Numbered from the stretch's first letter, positions 43,181 through 53,089 are shown. The stretch: 64,000 nucleotides of DNA from Confluentibacter lentus (GCF_002806995.1 NZ_NIHE01000008.1:62001-126000); one strand, 5' to 3'. A program made the numbers and translations. Notes: generated from the sequence alone by a model not told the origin.

Positions 43181-43942
43181 TCATTGAAATAAAAGCATGG
43201 CAATAAAAAGGCCTAAGGCGATGGCAAGTACCGTCATTAATCCTGTTGTATACCTTACCAAACCGTTAATAATGTTATTATCTAAAAAGTCCGTAAACGA
43301 ATTTATCAAGGCTACCCCTGGCACCAAAAATAAAATAGAAGTCGCTAGTGCTGTTTCAGGATTCGCTCCTAATTTAAAAACAATGCCTAATGACGCCAAA
43401 ACAGAAGCGATAAGCGATGCCGAAAAAATACGCAGGTACACATTGTATCCTTCTCTATGTGTCAATTGAAAAATAAGTAACCCGATAAATGTGCTGGCAA
43501 ATGCCACGCCCATATTTATATAATCACCACTAAAAATATTGCAAAATCCAGCACCCGCTAAACTAACGGCGATAAGAACGACTAGCTTCGGATATCGTTT
43601 CTGTTTTTTAATGGCTTCAATTTCTTTGGCAATTTGGTCTATGTTCCAATCCTCTTCCACAGCGGTCCAACTGGCTTTACTTATAGCCGAAATAATGGAG
43701 AAATTAATGGCATACGGTGGAATATTTTTAACGCGGGTACAACTTAAAGTAGAGTTGTCTTCATAAACTGTCATAACAATAGTTTTATGACTTATAAAGC
43801 AGGACGTATTACAATGTAATGCTGAAGCAAATCGGTCGATACTCAAATTCACTCGGTTGGTATTAGCCCCAGAAACCATCAAAAGTGATGAGATTTCTAA
43901 AAGCAAATCCACGGTTTTTATAAGTTCCTTTGAAGAATCCAT
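43181..43942 (-). CDS. threonine/serine exporter, large subunit (DUF1212/ThrE-like)
   Basis: A 253-residue protein. The soluble N-terminal half has the family hallmark (LLEISSLLMVSGANTNRVNL, then CFISHKTIVMT) resembling a hydrolase fold, and five hydrophobic helices follow from about residue 120 (VVLIAVSLAGAGFCNIFSGD, LVPGVALINSFTDFLDNNII). It corresponds to the N-terminal half of ThrE; in this lineage the exporter is split in two. The two genes form an operon that exports threonine and serine or small peptides. Confidence 0.88.
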   Translation of the reverse strand: MDSSKELIKTVDLLLEISSLLMVSGANTNRVNLSIDRFASALHCNTSCFISHKTIVMTVYEDNSTLSCTRVKNIPPYAINFSIISAISKASWTAVEEDWNIDQIAKEIEAIKKQKRYPKLVVLIAVSLAGAGFCNIFSGDYINMGVAFASTFIGLLIFQLTHREGYNVYLRIFSASLIASVLASLGIVFKLGANPETALATSILFLVPGVALINSFTDFLDNNIINGLVRYTTGLMTVLAIALGLFIAMLLFQ

Positions 43943-44144
43943 CGATTGTTTTAAATCAGTAAACGGTGTGTAAATTTAGTGTTTTTTATAGGCTTTTCGG
44001 ACATATTTTTTGGGAAAATAATTTTATTTTGAATGCTTATTTGGTTTAGGACTATTAGATATTTTTAATGCCCTTTAAATTAATTCCTTACTTTAGATAT
44101 CGCTAAAAAGAGTGAATGACATTGAAAAAAAATATTTTTAATTT

Positions 44145-44696
44145 ATGAAAAAGCAAGGCGCATCGGTTGTGATATCCCACCATATTTTAGAGGGCAAGCA
44201 TGAAGCATATGAAGCATGGTTAAGTGAGATTGCACCTATTTGTAAAAGTTATCCCGGGCATATAGATTGGCAAATTATCCGACCTATCCCAAATTTAACG
44301 TTTATATATACCGTTATCATCAGATTTGATACCATTGAAAACCTTAAGAATTGGATGGAATCCCAAGACAGAAAGCGATTGATTGAAAAAGCAAAACCGC
44401 TTTTTGCTAAAGACGATCATTATTACATCAATAGTGGCTTGGACTTTTTGTTTGTATCTGAAACCGAAAAATCAAATCCACCGGCACGTTGGAAACAATA
44501 TTTGGTGACATGGTCTGCCATATTTCCTTTGGCGTTTGGCATTCCACTAATTATTCTACCTCTGTTAAGAATGATTTCCGTTCCAAAGTTTCCTGTTTTA
44601 GATACTTTGGTTATTACGGGCCTTATAGTGTGGTTAATGGTTTATGTGGTTATGCCAAACTACACCAAATTGATAAAGAATTGGTTGTACAAATAG
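44145..44696 (+). CDS. ABM-domain (quinol monooxygenase-like) protein with two membrane helices
   Basis: A 183-residue protein. The first 100 residues match the antibiotic-biosynthesis-monooxygenase ferredoxin-like fold (VVISHHILEGKHEAYEAWLS, IDWQIIRPIPNLTFIYTVII, RFDTIENLKNWMESQDRKRL). Two transmembrane helices follow (about 120-142 and 152-170). Such ABM plus 2TM proteins are found in bacteria and fungi, with no firm activity. It is followed 29 bases later by the TfoX-like gene. Confidence 0.82.
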   Translation: MKKQGASVVISHHILEGKHEAYEAWLSEIAPICKSYPGHIDWQIIRPIPNLTFIYTVIIRFDTIENLKNWMESQDRKRLIEKAKPLFAKDDHYYINSGLDFLFVSETEKSNPPARWKQYLVTWSAIFPLAFGIPLIILPLLRMISVPKFPVLDTLVITGLIVWLMVYVVMPNYTKLIKNWLYK

Positions 44697-44725
44697 TTTT
44701 AGCTTAAAATTTTAAAAATTAAATA

Positions 44726-45070
44726 ATGGCTTACAATGTAAAAGTGGCAGATAGAGTTAGGGAATATTTAGCAAAGTCTACAGACAAAAACATAGAAGAG
44801 AAAAAAATGTTTGCAGGTCTTGCCTTTATGGTAAACGACAAGATGTGTGTAAATGTGAGTGGCGACAACCTAATGTGCCGTTTTGATTCTAAAAGAATAG
44901 AAGAGGTTTCTTCAAAAATTGGTTATCAACCTATGGTAATGAAGGGTAGAGAATATAAAGGTTATTGCTACGTCGCTTCAGAAGGATTTCAAACCAAACA
45001 AGATTTTGAATATTGGCTGAATTTATGTTTAAGCTTTAATAACGAAGCAAAATCTTCCAAAAAGAAATAA
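44726..45070 (+). CDS. TfoX/Sxy N-terminal domain protein
   Basis: A 114-residue cytosolic protein with the TfoX N-terminal pattern (VREYLAKSTDKNIEEKKMFA, GLAFMVNDKMCVNVSGDNLM, CRF then GYCYVASEGFQ). In gamma-proteobacteria TfoX controls competence genes; in Bacteroidota this stand-alone domain is common and its role is unknown. The C-terminus is Lys-rich. Confidence 0.88.
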   Translation: MAYNVKVADRVREYLAKSTDKNIEEKKMFAGLAFMVNDKMCVNVSGDNLMCRFDSKRIEEVSSKIGYQPMVMKGREYKGYCYVASEGFQTKQDFEYWLNLCLSFNNEAKSSKKK

Positions 45071-45083
45071 CAATCCAATAAGA

Positions 45084-45140
45084 ATCTAAATTCTAATAGT
45101 TAACTTAGACTGTAAACTGATACTGAATACTGCAACTAAA
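45084..45140. repeat. short-period repeat patch
   Basis: AGACTGTAAACTGATACTGA and ATACTGCAACTAAAA recall the ACTGCTACTGAAAACTG words in the spacer at 10640-10676, so the two are likely of one family. Confidence 0.4.
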
Positions 45141-45142
45141 AC

Positions 45143-46489
45143 CTACTTCTTCTTATTCCGCCTATTATAATTTTTATCCCCTCTCGTTAGAGGTTTCTTA
45201 TACTTCTCCGCAATTTTAAATTTATAGGAGCCGCCTAAATTTTCCTTTTTATTTTTTTCAGATTTCTCATGAAAAGCTGGCCCTACATCTTCAGGTTTTC
45301 TATTGGGATTGTTGCGCTCTTTTATTTGCGGACGTTCCTCTTCAATCAACTGGTCTGAAATCTCAATATCCTCAGGAAAATCCAATACAGGAATCTGCAT
45401 ACTCATTAAACTTTGAATATTTTCAATAGCTTCCGAGTCGCTTTCCGTAGTAAAAACAATCGCTTCACCTTCACGTTCGGCACGTCCTGTTCTACCAATA
45501 CGGTGCATGTAATTTTCAGGATAATTGGGCGTGTCAAAATTAATAACATGCGATACGTTATCGATATCCAATCCACGCGCCATGATATCGGTGGCGACTA
45601 AAATACGGTTCATGCCCGTTCTAAATTGCTCAATACTTCTTAAACGGTAATTTTGTGTTTTGTTGGAATGAATCACACATAATTCGTCATGAAAACGTTC
45701 ATCTAATTTTTCAAATAAACGGTCTGCCATTTTTTTATTGGCAACAAAAATTAAGGTTTTATTAAAGCGTTCCTTGTCTTGCAATAATTCAAATAAGAGA
45801 TTGACTTTCGTATAAAAGTTCGGAACTTCATAGCGTAATTGCTTAATATTTTCTAGCGGTGTACCAGAAACGGCAATAGAAACGCGTTCCGGACTCTTAA
45901 AAAAATCGTTGATTAAATCATCCACATCTTCCGTCATGGTTGCCGAAAACATAATGTTTTGTCGGCGTTCGGGCAGGATGTCGAAAATATTAATAAGCTG
46001 ATGTCTAAATCCCAAATCCAGCATCACATCCACTTCGTCAATCACTAATTTTTGAATGGATTTCACTTGCAACACCCTGCTTAAAGCCAAATCATAAAAC
46101 CGTCCCGGCGTTGCTACCAAAATATCCAAACCTTCGGCAATCGCTTGTTTTTGGGTATTGATATTCGTGCCACCATACACACCCAAAACGCGGGTGTTCA
46201 TATATTTTGCCAGTTTTTCAATTTCCTCAACCACTTGCACAACTAACTCTCGCGTTGGTACCAACACCAAAATACGCGGATTCTCTTGCGTGGAAAAAGG
46301 GAGGTTTTTAAGAATGGGCAACATATAGGCAAAGGTTTTCCCTGTACCTGTTTGTGCAATACCAACCACATCCTTACCAGAACTCACTACATTAAAGGCG
46401 TGTTCCTGTATGGGCGTGGGCGTAGTAATCCCTAAATCGTCTAAGGCGTTATATAATGGGGTGTTTAAATTTAAGTCTTGAAAAGTCAC
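45143..46489 (-). CDS. DEAD-box RNA helicase (RhlE-like)
   Basis: A 448-residue ATP-dependent RNA helicase read from a GTG start at 46489. Motifs in order: Q motif (FNVVSSGKDVVGIAQTGTGKT, Walker A with GTGKT), PTRELVVQ (Ia), TPGR (Ib), DEVD (II, an alternative to DEAD), SAT (III), NKTLIFVANKK (IV), ATDIMARGLDI (V) and HRIGRTGRA (VI). The C-terminal tail of about 80 residues is basic, a typical RNA-binding extension. It probably acts in RNA folding or ribosome assembly. Monocistronic with a -7 box upstream. Confidence 0.94.
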   Translation of the reverse strand: MTFQDLNLNTPLYNALDDLGITTPTPIQEHAFNVVSSGKDVVGIAQTGTGKTFAYMLPILKNLPFSTQENPRILVLVPTRELVVQVVEEIEKLAKYMNTRVLGVYGGTNINTQKQAIAEGLDILVATPGRFYDLALSRVLQVKSIQKLVIDEVDVMLDLGFRHQLINIFDILPERRQNIMFSATMTEDVDDLINDFFKSPERVSIAVSGTPLENIKQLRYEVPNFYTKVNLLFELLQDKERFNKTLIFVANKKMADRLFEKLDERFHDELCVIHSNKTQNYRLRSIEQFRTGMNRILVATDIMARGLDIDNVSHVINFDTPNYPENYMHRIGRTGRAEREGEAIVFTTESDSEAIENIQSLMSMQIPVLDFPEDIEISDQLIEEERPQIKERNNPNRKPEDVGPAFHEKSEKNKKENLGGSYKFKIAEKYKKPLTRGDKNYNRRNKKK

Positions 46490-46513
46490 GTGTTTGCTTA
46501 TGAATTATTGGTA

Positions 46514-46521
46514 CAAAGGTA
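46514..46521 (-). promoter_or_regulatory. -7 box for the DEAD-box helicase gene
   Basis: On the minus strand TACCTTTG matches TAnnTTTG, 24 bases before the GTG start. Confidence 0.55.
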
Positions 46522-46753
46522 AATTAATAATTGGTGATGTAGTATATACGCTCTTTTAAAAGTAAAAAGCAGCATTGCTTTTTTGTCTTACACTTTGAAT
46601 TTTATATAATTTTCAACATTTATTAAATTCTTCCACATAATATTTAAAAAACGGATTTAGTTATTGTATTTGTTAAGATTTAATTGTCAAATTTTTATGG
46701 AATTGCTACATTTAAATATCATCAAAAAGTTTTTTTAATATTGGGCGTTTCTA

Positions 46754-46761
46754 TACTTTTG
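46754..46761 (+). promoter_or_regulatory. -7 box before the small secreted protein and RND operon
   Basis: TACTTTTG matches TAnnTTTG 17 bases before the ATG at 46779. No TTG at the expected -33 position. Confidence 0.5.
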
Positions 46762-46778
46762 CTTAGTAATAACCAACA

Positions 46779-47186
46779 ATGAGATTTTTTTATTTATTAG
46801 TATTTCTACTGGCCAGTAGTATATTCAATACTTCTGGAGCATCTAATGTAACAGAGAAGGTTTGTTTAGCTATTGAACAGAGCTCTAAACAAACTATCAT
46901 ATCTCATATTCCAGAATCTTTTTCTTCTGAGGAAAACCAATCGTACAGTGTTGTTAGCGCATTATTTTCAAATAAGATTAGCCCATTTACTGATTTCATT
47001 GAAATTAATGAGTATAAAGAATTTAAAACAAATCCGTCAAGCAAAAGTGCCTTTTTAAGCTACAAAAGCCACTTCTCATACTCAAATTACAAAACATTAA
47101 AGTCTTTTTTACACAGATTTGAAAGTAACTCTGGAGTATTTCCAGCCGTTTCTAAGCAGATATTGTATCATACCTTCATAATTTGA
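46779..47186 (+). CDS. small secreted protein of unknown function upstream of an RND operon
   Basis: A 135-residue protein with a signal peptide (about 1-20, cleavage near SGASN). The mature part is Ser- and Lys-rich, with no cysteine pair and no known motif: ESFSSEENQSYSVVSALFSN and SFLHRFESNSGVFPAVSKQI. It is in the same direction as the efflux operon, 186 bases ahead of it. In Bacteroidota the slot before the adaptor often carries a TetR or MarR regulator; here no DNA-binding domain is present. A real but unrecognised gene. Confidence 0.55.
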   Translation: MRFFYLLVFLLASSIFNTSGASNVTEKVCLAIEQSSKQTIISHIPESFSSEENQSYSVVSALFSNKISPFTDFIEINEYKEFKTNPSSKSAFLSYKSHFSYSNYKTLKSFLHRFESNSGVFPAVSKQILYHTFII

Positions 47187-47215
47187 TTTAATCCTTTCTT
47201 CCGTTTTTTAGTAAT

Positions 47216-47252
47216 ACAGTAAACAACCTAATAGTAATTAGGATTGTAAACT
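47216..47252. repeat. imperfect palindrome between the small secreted protein and the RND adaptor
   Basis: AGTAAACAACCTAAT and ATTAGGATTGTAAACTT are imperfect inverted repeats (CCTAAT/ATTAGG exact). It may be an operator for the efflux operon. Confidence 0.4.
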
Positions 47253-47372
47253 TATTACTTGTTTTTAAATTTTAAAACACAAACTCCATAAAACAATCAA
47301 CGGTTTTGACATGGTTGATGATGCAATATCCTAACGCCATTTCAATCCAAAAACCCATATATAAAATTAACG

Positions 47373-48452
47373 ATGAATAGAATAGTTGCTATTTTAGGAA
47401 TGTTCGTATTACTGCTTTCGGGCTGTCAATCCGACAAGAAAAATCATAAAGAAACTCCAAAATTACAAGTAAGTAAACCCATTATCAAAGACACCATTAT
47501 TTCAAAAGTTTACGTGTGTCAAATTAAATCGTGCCAACATATAGAATTGAGGGCATTGGAACGCGGTTATCTTCAAAATATATTTGTAGATGAAGGCCAA
47601 AAAGTAAGCAAAGGTCAATCCATGTTTAAAATCATGCCCAATGTTTATGAAGCCGATCTTCAAAAAGTAAAATCTGAGGCCGTTGTTGCCAGAATTGAAT
47701 ATGAAAATACAAAAATGTTGCAAGATGAAAATGTGGTTTCTAAAAACGAGTTAGCTTTATCAAAAGCGAAGTTAGATAAGGCTAATGCAGAAGTGACCTT
47801 GGCACAAACCCATCTAAATTTCACCAATATCAATGCCCCATTTGCAGGTGTGATGGATCATCTTCATGTGCGAGTAGGAAGTTTGTTGGATGAAGGCGAA
47901 TTATTAACTACACTTTCAGATAACAGTAAAATGTGGGTGTATTTTAATATGCCCGAAGTGGAGTATCTGGATTATATGACCGATACAAATAGGCAAAGCC
48001 TTAAACAGGTCCAGTTGGAAATGGCTAATGGCAAGCTGTTTAGTGAACCCGGACTTATTGAAATTATTGAAGGTGAATTTAATAATGAAACAGGAAACAT
48101 TGCCTTCAGAGCTGTTTTTCCAAATCCGAACGCCATTTTAAGACATGGTGAAACGGGGAATATTGTAATGCGTTTGCCCTATAAAAATGCCCTCATCATT
48201 CCCCAAAAAGCAACCTTTGAAATCTTGGATAAAAAGTATGTGTTTGTTGTGAATAAAGACCATAAACTGGAACAACGAGAAATCACCGTTGCCCAAGAAT
48301 TACCGCATTTATACATTGTTAAAAGTGGTCTAAAGGAATCTGACGACATCCTATTGGAGGGTCTTCGTAGGGTACAGAAAGGCGATAAAGTTGAAGTCAA
48401 TTTTATTCAGCCCAAAAATGTATTGGCTAGTCTAGAACTTGAATCAGAGTAA
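47373..48452 (+). CDS. RND efflux periplasmic adaptor (membrane fusion lipoprotein)
   Basis: A 359-residue AcrA-type adaptor. It has a lipoprotein signal (LLLSGCQSDKK, Cys18). The lipoyl half-motifs GYLQNIFVDEGQKVSKGQSM and THLNFTNINAPFAGVMDHLH flank an alpha-hairpin coiled coil (about 105-150), followed by a beta-barrel (GSLLDEGELLTTLSDNSKMW) and the membrane-proximal domain. It joins the inner-membrane pump to the TolC-like channel. First of three tightly spaced genes (19-base gap to the pump). Confidence 0.94.
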   Translation: MNRIVAILGMFVLLLSGCQSDKKNHKETPKLQVSKPIIKDTIISKVYVCQIKSCQHIELRALERGYLQNIFVDEGQKVSKGQSMFKIMPNVYEADLQKVKSEAVVARIEYENTKMLQDENVVSKNELALSKAKLDKANAEVTLAQTHLNFTNINAPFAGVMDHLHVRVGSLLDEGELLTTLSDNSKMWVYFNMPEVEYLDYMTDTNRQSLKQVQLEMANGKLFSEPGLIEIIEGEFNNETGNIAFRAVFPNPNAILRHGETGNIVMRLPYKNALIIPQKATFEILDKKYVFVVNKDHKLEQREITVAQELPHLYIVKSGLKESDDILLEGLRRVQKGDKVEVNFIQPKNVLASLELESE

Positions 48453-48471
48453 CCCCTAACGAAGAAATAAC

Positions 48472-51400
48472 ATGTTTAAAATATTCATAAAACGACCAGT
48501 AATGGCGATCGTTGCATCGCTCATTATACTCTTCATGGGTTTACTATCCATAAAAACACTTCCCATTTCACAGTTTCCAGAAATTGCACCGCCAAGGGTC
48601 ATCGTCACCGTATCGTATCCAGGGGCGAGTGCCGATGTATTGGTACAAACGTCCCTTATTCCTTTGGAGCGCGCCATTAATGGGGTGGAGGGCATGAAAT
48701 ACATTGTGTCTGATGCCACAAGTGCCGGTGAAGCCACCATTCAAGTGATTTTTGAGTTGGGTACCGACCCGAATCAAGCCGTAGTTAATGTCAAGAATCG
48801 TGTTGATCAAGCCATTAATAAATTACCAGCTTTGGTACAGTTGGAAGGTGTTGTGGTGTCTCGAGTTCAGCCAAGTATGTTGATGTATATCAATTTATAT
48901 AGCAAAGAAAAGGGCGCGGACGAGAAATTTCTTTACAACTATGCCAACGTAAACGTGATTCCCGAAATAAAAAGGGTCAGCGGTATTTCCAGTGCGCAAA
49001 TATTGGGAAGTCGCCAGTATGCCATGCGTATTTGGCTGAAACCCGACCGTATGCGAGCTTATAATGTTTCTACGAAAGAGGTCATGAAATCCATTGACGA
49101 GCAAAGCGTTATTGGTCGTCCGGGAAGGTTGGGGCAAAGTTCTGGTATCCAAGCGCAATCTTTGGAATACGTATTGGTATATCAAGGACGTTTCAACAAA
49201 CCAGAGGAATATCAAAACATCATTATTCGGGCGACTCCGGAAGGTGAAATATTAAAATTAAAAGATATTGCCACAGTGGAATTGGGCAGTGAGTTTTTCG
49301 ACATTTATTCCAACAAAGATGGCTATCCGTCTGCTGCTATTGTCTTAAAACAAAGTTATGGCAGTAATGCTAGTGATGTGATTGCACAGATTAAAGATAA
49401 AATGGATGAACTGAAGCCCTTATTTCCTGCGGGGATGGATTATGAGGTGAGTTATGACGTGTCCAACTTTTTGGATGCTTCCATAGAAAAAGTGATCCAT
49501 ACTTTGGGTGAGGCCTTTCTTTTAGTGGCATTGGTGGTATTCATCTTTTTAGGTGATTGGCGTTCTACACTCATTCCCACCTTGGCGGTTCCCGTATCGC
49601 TTATTGGGGCATTTTTTGTGATGCAGGCATTCGGACTTACCATCAATTTGATTACATTATTTGCATTGGTATTGGCGATAGGTATTGTGGTAGATAATGC
49701 CATTGTGGTGGTGGAAGCCGTGCATGCCAAAATGGAAGAAGATGCGCATATTACGCCGTATAAAGCGGTTCAAAAAGCATTGGGTGAAGTGGGAGGTGCC
49801 ATTGTGGCGATTACCTTGGTTATGACCTCTGTATTTATTCCCGTGGCGTTTATGTCGGGACCTGTTGGGGTGTTTTACAGACAATTTTCCATTACCATGG
49901 CGTCATCCATTGTTATTTCGGGTATAGTGGCTTTAACGCTAACGCCTGTATTATGTGCCATGTTATTGAAAAACAATCATGGTAAAGCCAAAAAGAAAAC
50001 ACCCATCAGTAGGTTTTTAGATGTTTTCAATCATTGGTTTGAAAAGCTCACAGGCAAGTACATTCGTATTTTGGATAAAATTGTAAGTCGTCGCCTTATC
50101 ACCTTGTTGGTGTTGATCGGATTTATTCTAGGGGTTTTGTTTGTTAATAAAACTTTGCCTGCGGGATTCATTCCCAATGAAGACCAAGGGATTATTTATG
50201 CCATCATCCAAACACCTCCGGGTTCTACTTTAGAATCAACTAACAAAGTGTCTAGGCAACTTCAAAGCATTGCTGAAAAAATTGAAGGCATTAAATCCGT
50301 GTCATCGCTCGCAGGTTATGAAATATTAACCGAAGGAAGGGGCTCCAATGCAGGTACGTGTTTGATAAACTTAAAGAACTGGGACGAACGTAAACATTCC
50401 GTTCATGAGATTATTGAGGAACTGGAAGAAAAGACCAAGGATTTTGGAGCCGTTATTGAGTATTTTGAGCCGCCCGCCGTTCCCGGCTATGGTGCCGCAG
50501 GTGGTTTGGCCATGCGTTTGTTGGATAAAACAGGGTCATCAGATTATTTGGGTTTCGATAAAATAAACCAAGATTTTATCAAGGAATTGTCAAAACGTGA
50601 AGAAATCACTGGACTTTTCACCTTCTACGCAGCAAACTATCCGCAGTATGAACTGAAGATAGATAATGCCAAAGCCATGCAAAAAGGCGTGTCTATTGGT
50701 GAGGCTATGGAAAACCTAAACATTTTAATCGGTAGTACCTATGAGCAAGGGTTTGTCAGGTTTGATAATTATTTCAAAGTATATACCCAAGCAGATCCAG
50801 CATATCGAAAATATCCGAGTGATATTTTGAATTATTTCATTAAAAATGAAGCTGGTGAGATGGTGCCTTATTCATCATTCATGCAATTGAAGAAACGCCA
50901 AGGACCAAACGAAATCACCCGTTATAACTTGTATAATTCCGCATCCATTATGGGAGCGCCAGCAAAAGGTTATACTACGGACGATGCCATTAATGCCGTT
51001 AAAGAAGTCGCAGAAGAAACACTTCCCATTGGTTATGATATTGCGTGGGAAGGGCTTTCTTTTGATGAAGCCAGAAGAGGTAATGAAGCTGTGGTGATTT
51101 TCATCATTGTATTGATATTCGTGTACTTTATTTTAGCCGCGCAATATGAAAGTTTCATTTTGCCTTTGGCGGTGGTGTTATCACTTCCTGCGGGTGTTTT
51201 TGGGGCGTTCTTCTTGTTAAAGGTAACCGGATTGGCTAACGATATTTATGCACAGGTGGGTCTGGTCATGCTGGTCGGACTCCTAGGTAAAAATGCTGTA
51301 CTGATTATTGAGTATGCCGTGCAGAAAAATAACAAAGGCTTGAGCATTAAAGAGGCTGCCATTGAAGCCGCTAGGGTGCGTTTCCGACCCATATTAATGA

Positions 51401-51663
51401 CGTCTTTCGCCTTTATTGCGGGATTAATTCCTTTGGTGATAGCCACCGGGGCGGGAGCTGTTGGTAACCGTACTATTGGAACGTCTGCCTTAGGTGGGAT
51501 GCTTTTCGGAACCTTGGTAGGCGCTATTGCCATTCCTGGTTTGTACTATCTATTTGCTAAAATGTCCGCTGGTCGCAAGCTCATCAAAGACGAAGATGTT
51601 GAGCCACTAACGGAAGAATATAAATATACGTTCGATAATGATGCTACTGATGAAAAAGAATAA
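48472..51663 (+). CDS. RND efflux pump, HAE1 family (AcrB-like)
   Basis: A 1063-residue drug/proton antiporter with 12 helices and two large periplasmic loops. KRPVMAIVASLIILFMGLLS opens the first helix, and PPRVIVTVSYPGASADVLVQ and VRFRPILMTSFAFIAGLIPL are HAE landmarks. The transmembrane-4 proton-relay motif reads GIVVDNAIVVVE, with Asp408 followed by Asn409 where AcrB has a second Asp. Substrates (drugs, bile salts, dyes) cannot be told from sequence. The stop overlaps the TolC-like gene, so all three components are translated together. Confidence 0.95.
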   Translation: MFKIFIKRPVMAIVASLIILFMGLLSIKTLPISQFPEIAPPRVIVTVSYPGASADVLVQTSLIPLERAINGVEGMKYIVSDATSAGEATIQVIFELGTDPNQAVVNVKNRVDQAINKLPALVQLEGVVVSRVQPSMLMYINLYSKEKGADEKFLYNYANVNVIPEIKRVSGISSAQILGSRQYAMRIWLKPDRMRAYNVSTKEVMKSIDEQSVIGRPGRLGQSSGIQAQSLEYVLVYQGRFNKPEEYQNIIIRATPEGEILKLKDIATVELGSEFFDIYSNKDGYPSAAIVLKQSYGSNASDVIAQIKDKMDELKPLFPAGMDYEVSYDVSNFLDASIEKVIHTLGEAFLLVALVVFIFLGDWRSTLIPTLAVPVSLIGAFFVMQAFGLTINLITLFALVLAIGIVVDNAIVVVEAVHAKMEEDAHITPYKAVQKALGEVGGAIVAITLVMTSVFIPVAFMSGPVGVFYRQFSITMASSIVISGIVALTLTPVLCAMLLKNNHGKAKKKTPISRFLDVFNHWFEKLTGKYIRILDKIVSRRLITLLVLIGFILGVLFVNKTLPAGFIPNEDQGIIYAIIQTPPGSTLESTNKVSRQLQSIAEKIEGIKSVSSLAGYEILTEGRGSNAGTCLINLKNWDERKHSVHEIIEELEEKTKDFGAVIEYFEPPAVPGYGAAGGLAMRLLDKTGSSDYLGFDKINQDFIKELSKREEITGLFTFYAANYPQYELKIDNAKAMQKGVSIGEAMENLNILIGSTYEQGFVRFDNYFKVYTQADPAYRKYPSDILNYFIKNEAGEMVPYSSFMQLKKRQGPNEITRYNLYNSASIMGAPAKGYTTDDAINAVKEVAEETLPIGYDIAWEGLSFDEARRGNEAVVIFIIVLIFVYFILAAQYESFILPLAVVLSLPAGVFGAFFLLKVTGLANDIYAQVGLVMLVGLLGKNAVLIIEYAVQKNNKGLSIKEAAIEAARVRFRPILMTSFAFIAGLIPLVIATGAGAVGNRTIGTSALGGMLFGTLVGAIAIPGLYYLFAKMSAGRKLIKDEDVEPLTEEYKYTFDNDATDEKE

Positions 51664-53089
51664 TATAATAAAACGGATTGGTTTGGGCTGTATAGTCATC
51701 TTGTTTACCTATGCCTGCGGTGTGCCTAAAGTCACGCAAAGAAACGCATCTGCGCCACTTCCTGAACAGTATCAAAGCAACATGCAAGATACCGTAAATG
51801 ATGCGCAGATTGTTTGGAAAGATTTTTTTGAAGACCCTTATTTGGTGCAACTCATAGATGCCGCCTTGGTCAACAATAAAGAGCTGAATATGATGCTTCA
51901 AAAGGTGAACATGGCTCAAAATGAAGTCCAAGCCAGAAAAGGAGAGTATTTACCATCTATTTCCGCAGGACTCGGAGCCGATGTTGATAAAGTGGGTCGC
52001 TATACCCGAAACGGTGCCGTGGAGCATAATCTGGAGATTGAAGAGGGTAAAGAGTTTCCGGAACCTTTGTCGAATTTACAGGGCGGCCTGTATATGTCGT
52101 GGGAGCTGGATGTGTGGAAGAAGTTGAGAAACTCCAAAAAAGCCGCTTATATGGAATATATGGCGTCCGTAGAGGGCAAAAAATTCTTGGTTACTAGTTT
52201 GATTGCGGAGATAGCGGACTCATATTACGAGCTACTGGCTTTAGATAGCAAGTTGAGCAATCTTGAGCAGAACATCAACCTTCAAAAAGATGCGTTGCGC
52301 ATGGTAGAATTGCTTAGGCAAGCAGCTAGAACTACCTCATTGGCGGTAAAACGTTTTGAAGCCGAAGTTCAAAAAAACCAAAGTGAGGTATTCAGATTGA
52401 AGCAAGAAATTGTTGAGGTAGAAAATCGGTTGGCATTTTTGGTCGGGCAAAGTTCGGTAACCATCCAAAGAAGTACGGGTGAATTTACGGCCTTATCCCC
52501 AAAAGTGGTTCATACAGGCATACCATCGCAGTTATTGGCAAACCGTCCCGATATCAAGCAAGCGGAATTGGAATTGGAAGCCGCCAAACTCAACATTAAA
52601 GTCGCAAAAGCCAATTTTTACCCATCCTTTGGGATGAAAGCAGGCGTGGGCTATCAAGCGTTTAATACCAAGTATTTGTTAACGACGCCAGAATCGGTGT
52701 TCTATTCCGTGGCGGGCGAAATAGTGGCGCCGTTGGTGAACAGAAATGCCATTAAAGCGGACTATAAAAATGCCAACGCCAAACAAATACAGTCGGCGTT
52801 TGAGTATGAACAGACCATTATAAAAGCGTACCAAGAAGTGAGTACGCAATTGTCTAAAATGGCAAATTTAGAACAGGAATACCAATTAAAAAATGAGCAA
52901 GTAGATTTGCTTAAGGAGTCCATCACGGTGGCAAACCAACTGTTTCAATCGGCGCGAGCAGATTATATGGAAGTGTTGCTCACCCAACGTGATGCCTTAG
53001 AAGCCAGAACGGTGCTTATTGAAACGAAGAAAGAACAAATGCTTACCATGGTTAATTTATATAAAGCCCTTGGTGGCGGTTGGAAATAG
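51650..53089 (+). CDS. outer-membrane efflux channel lipoprotein (TolC/OprM-like)
   Basis: A 479-residue protein from the ATG at 51650, overlapping the pump gene by 14 bases; an ATG four codons earlier is the alternative. The lipoprotein signal ends at ILFTYACG (Cys22). Two similar OEP repeats follow (VQLIDAALVNNKELNMMLQK, then RPDIKQAELELEAAKLNIKV and KANFYPSFGMKAGVGY), with coiled coils and barrel strands. This is the exit duct of the tripartite pump. Confidence 0.94.
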   Translation: MKKNNIIKRIGLGCIVILFTYACGVPKVTQRNASAPLPEQYQSNMQDTVNDAQIVWKDFFEDPYLVQLIDAALVNNKELNMMLQKVNMAQNEVQARKGEYLPSISAGLGADVDKVGRYTRNGAVEHNLEIEEGKEFPEPLSNLQGGLYMSWELDVWKKLRNSKKAAYMEYMASVEGKKFLVTSLIAEIADSYYELLALDSKLSNLEQNINLQKDALRMVELLRQAARTTSLAVKRFEAEVQKNQSEVFRLKQEIVEVENRLAFLVGQSSVTIQRSTGEFTALSPKVVHTGIPSQLLANRPDIKQAELELEAAKLNIKVAKANFYPSFGMKAGVGYQAFNTKYLLTTPESVFYSVAGEIVAPLVNRNAIKADYKNANAKQIQSAFEYEQTIIKAYQEVSTQLSKMANLEQEYQLKNEQVDLLKESITVANQLFQSARADYMEVLLTQRDALEARTVLIETKKEQMLTMVNLYKALGGGWK

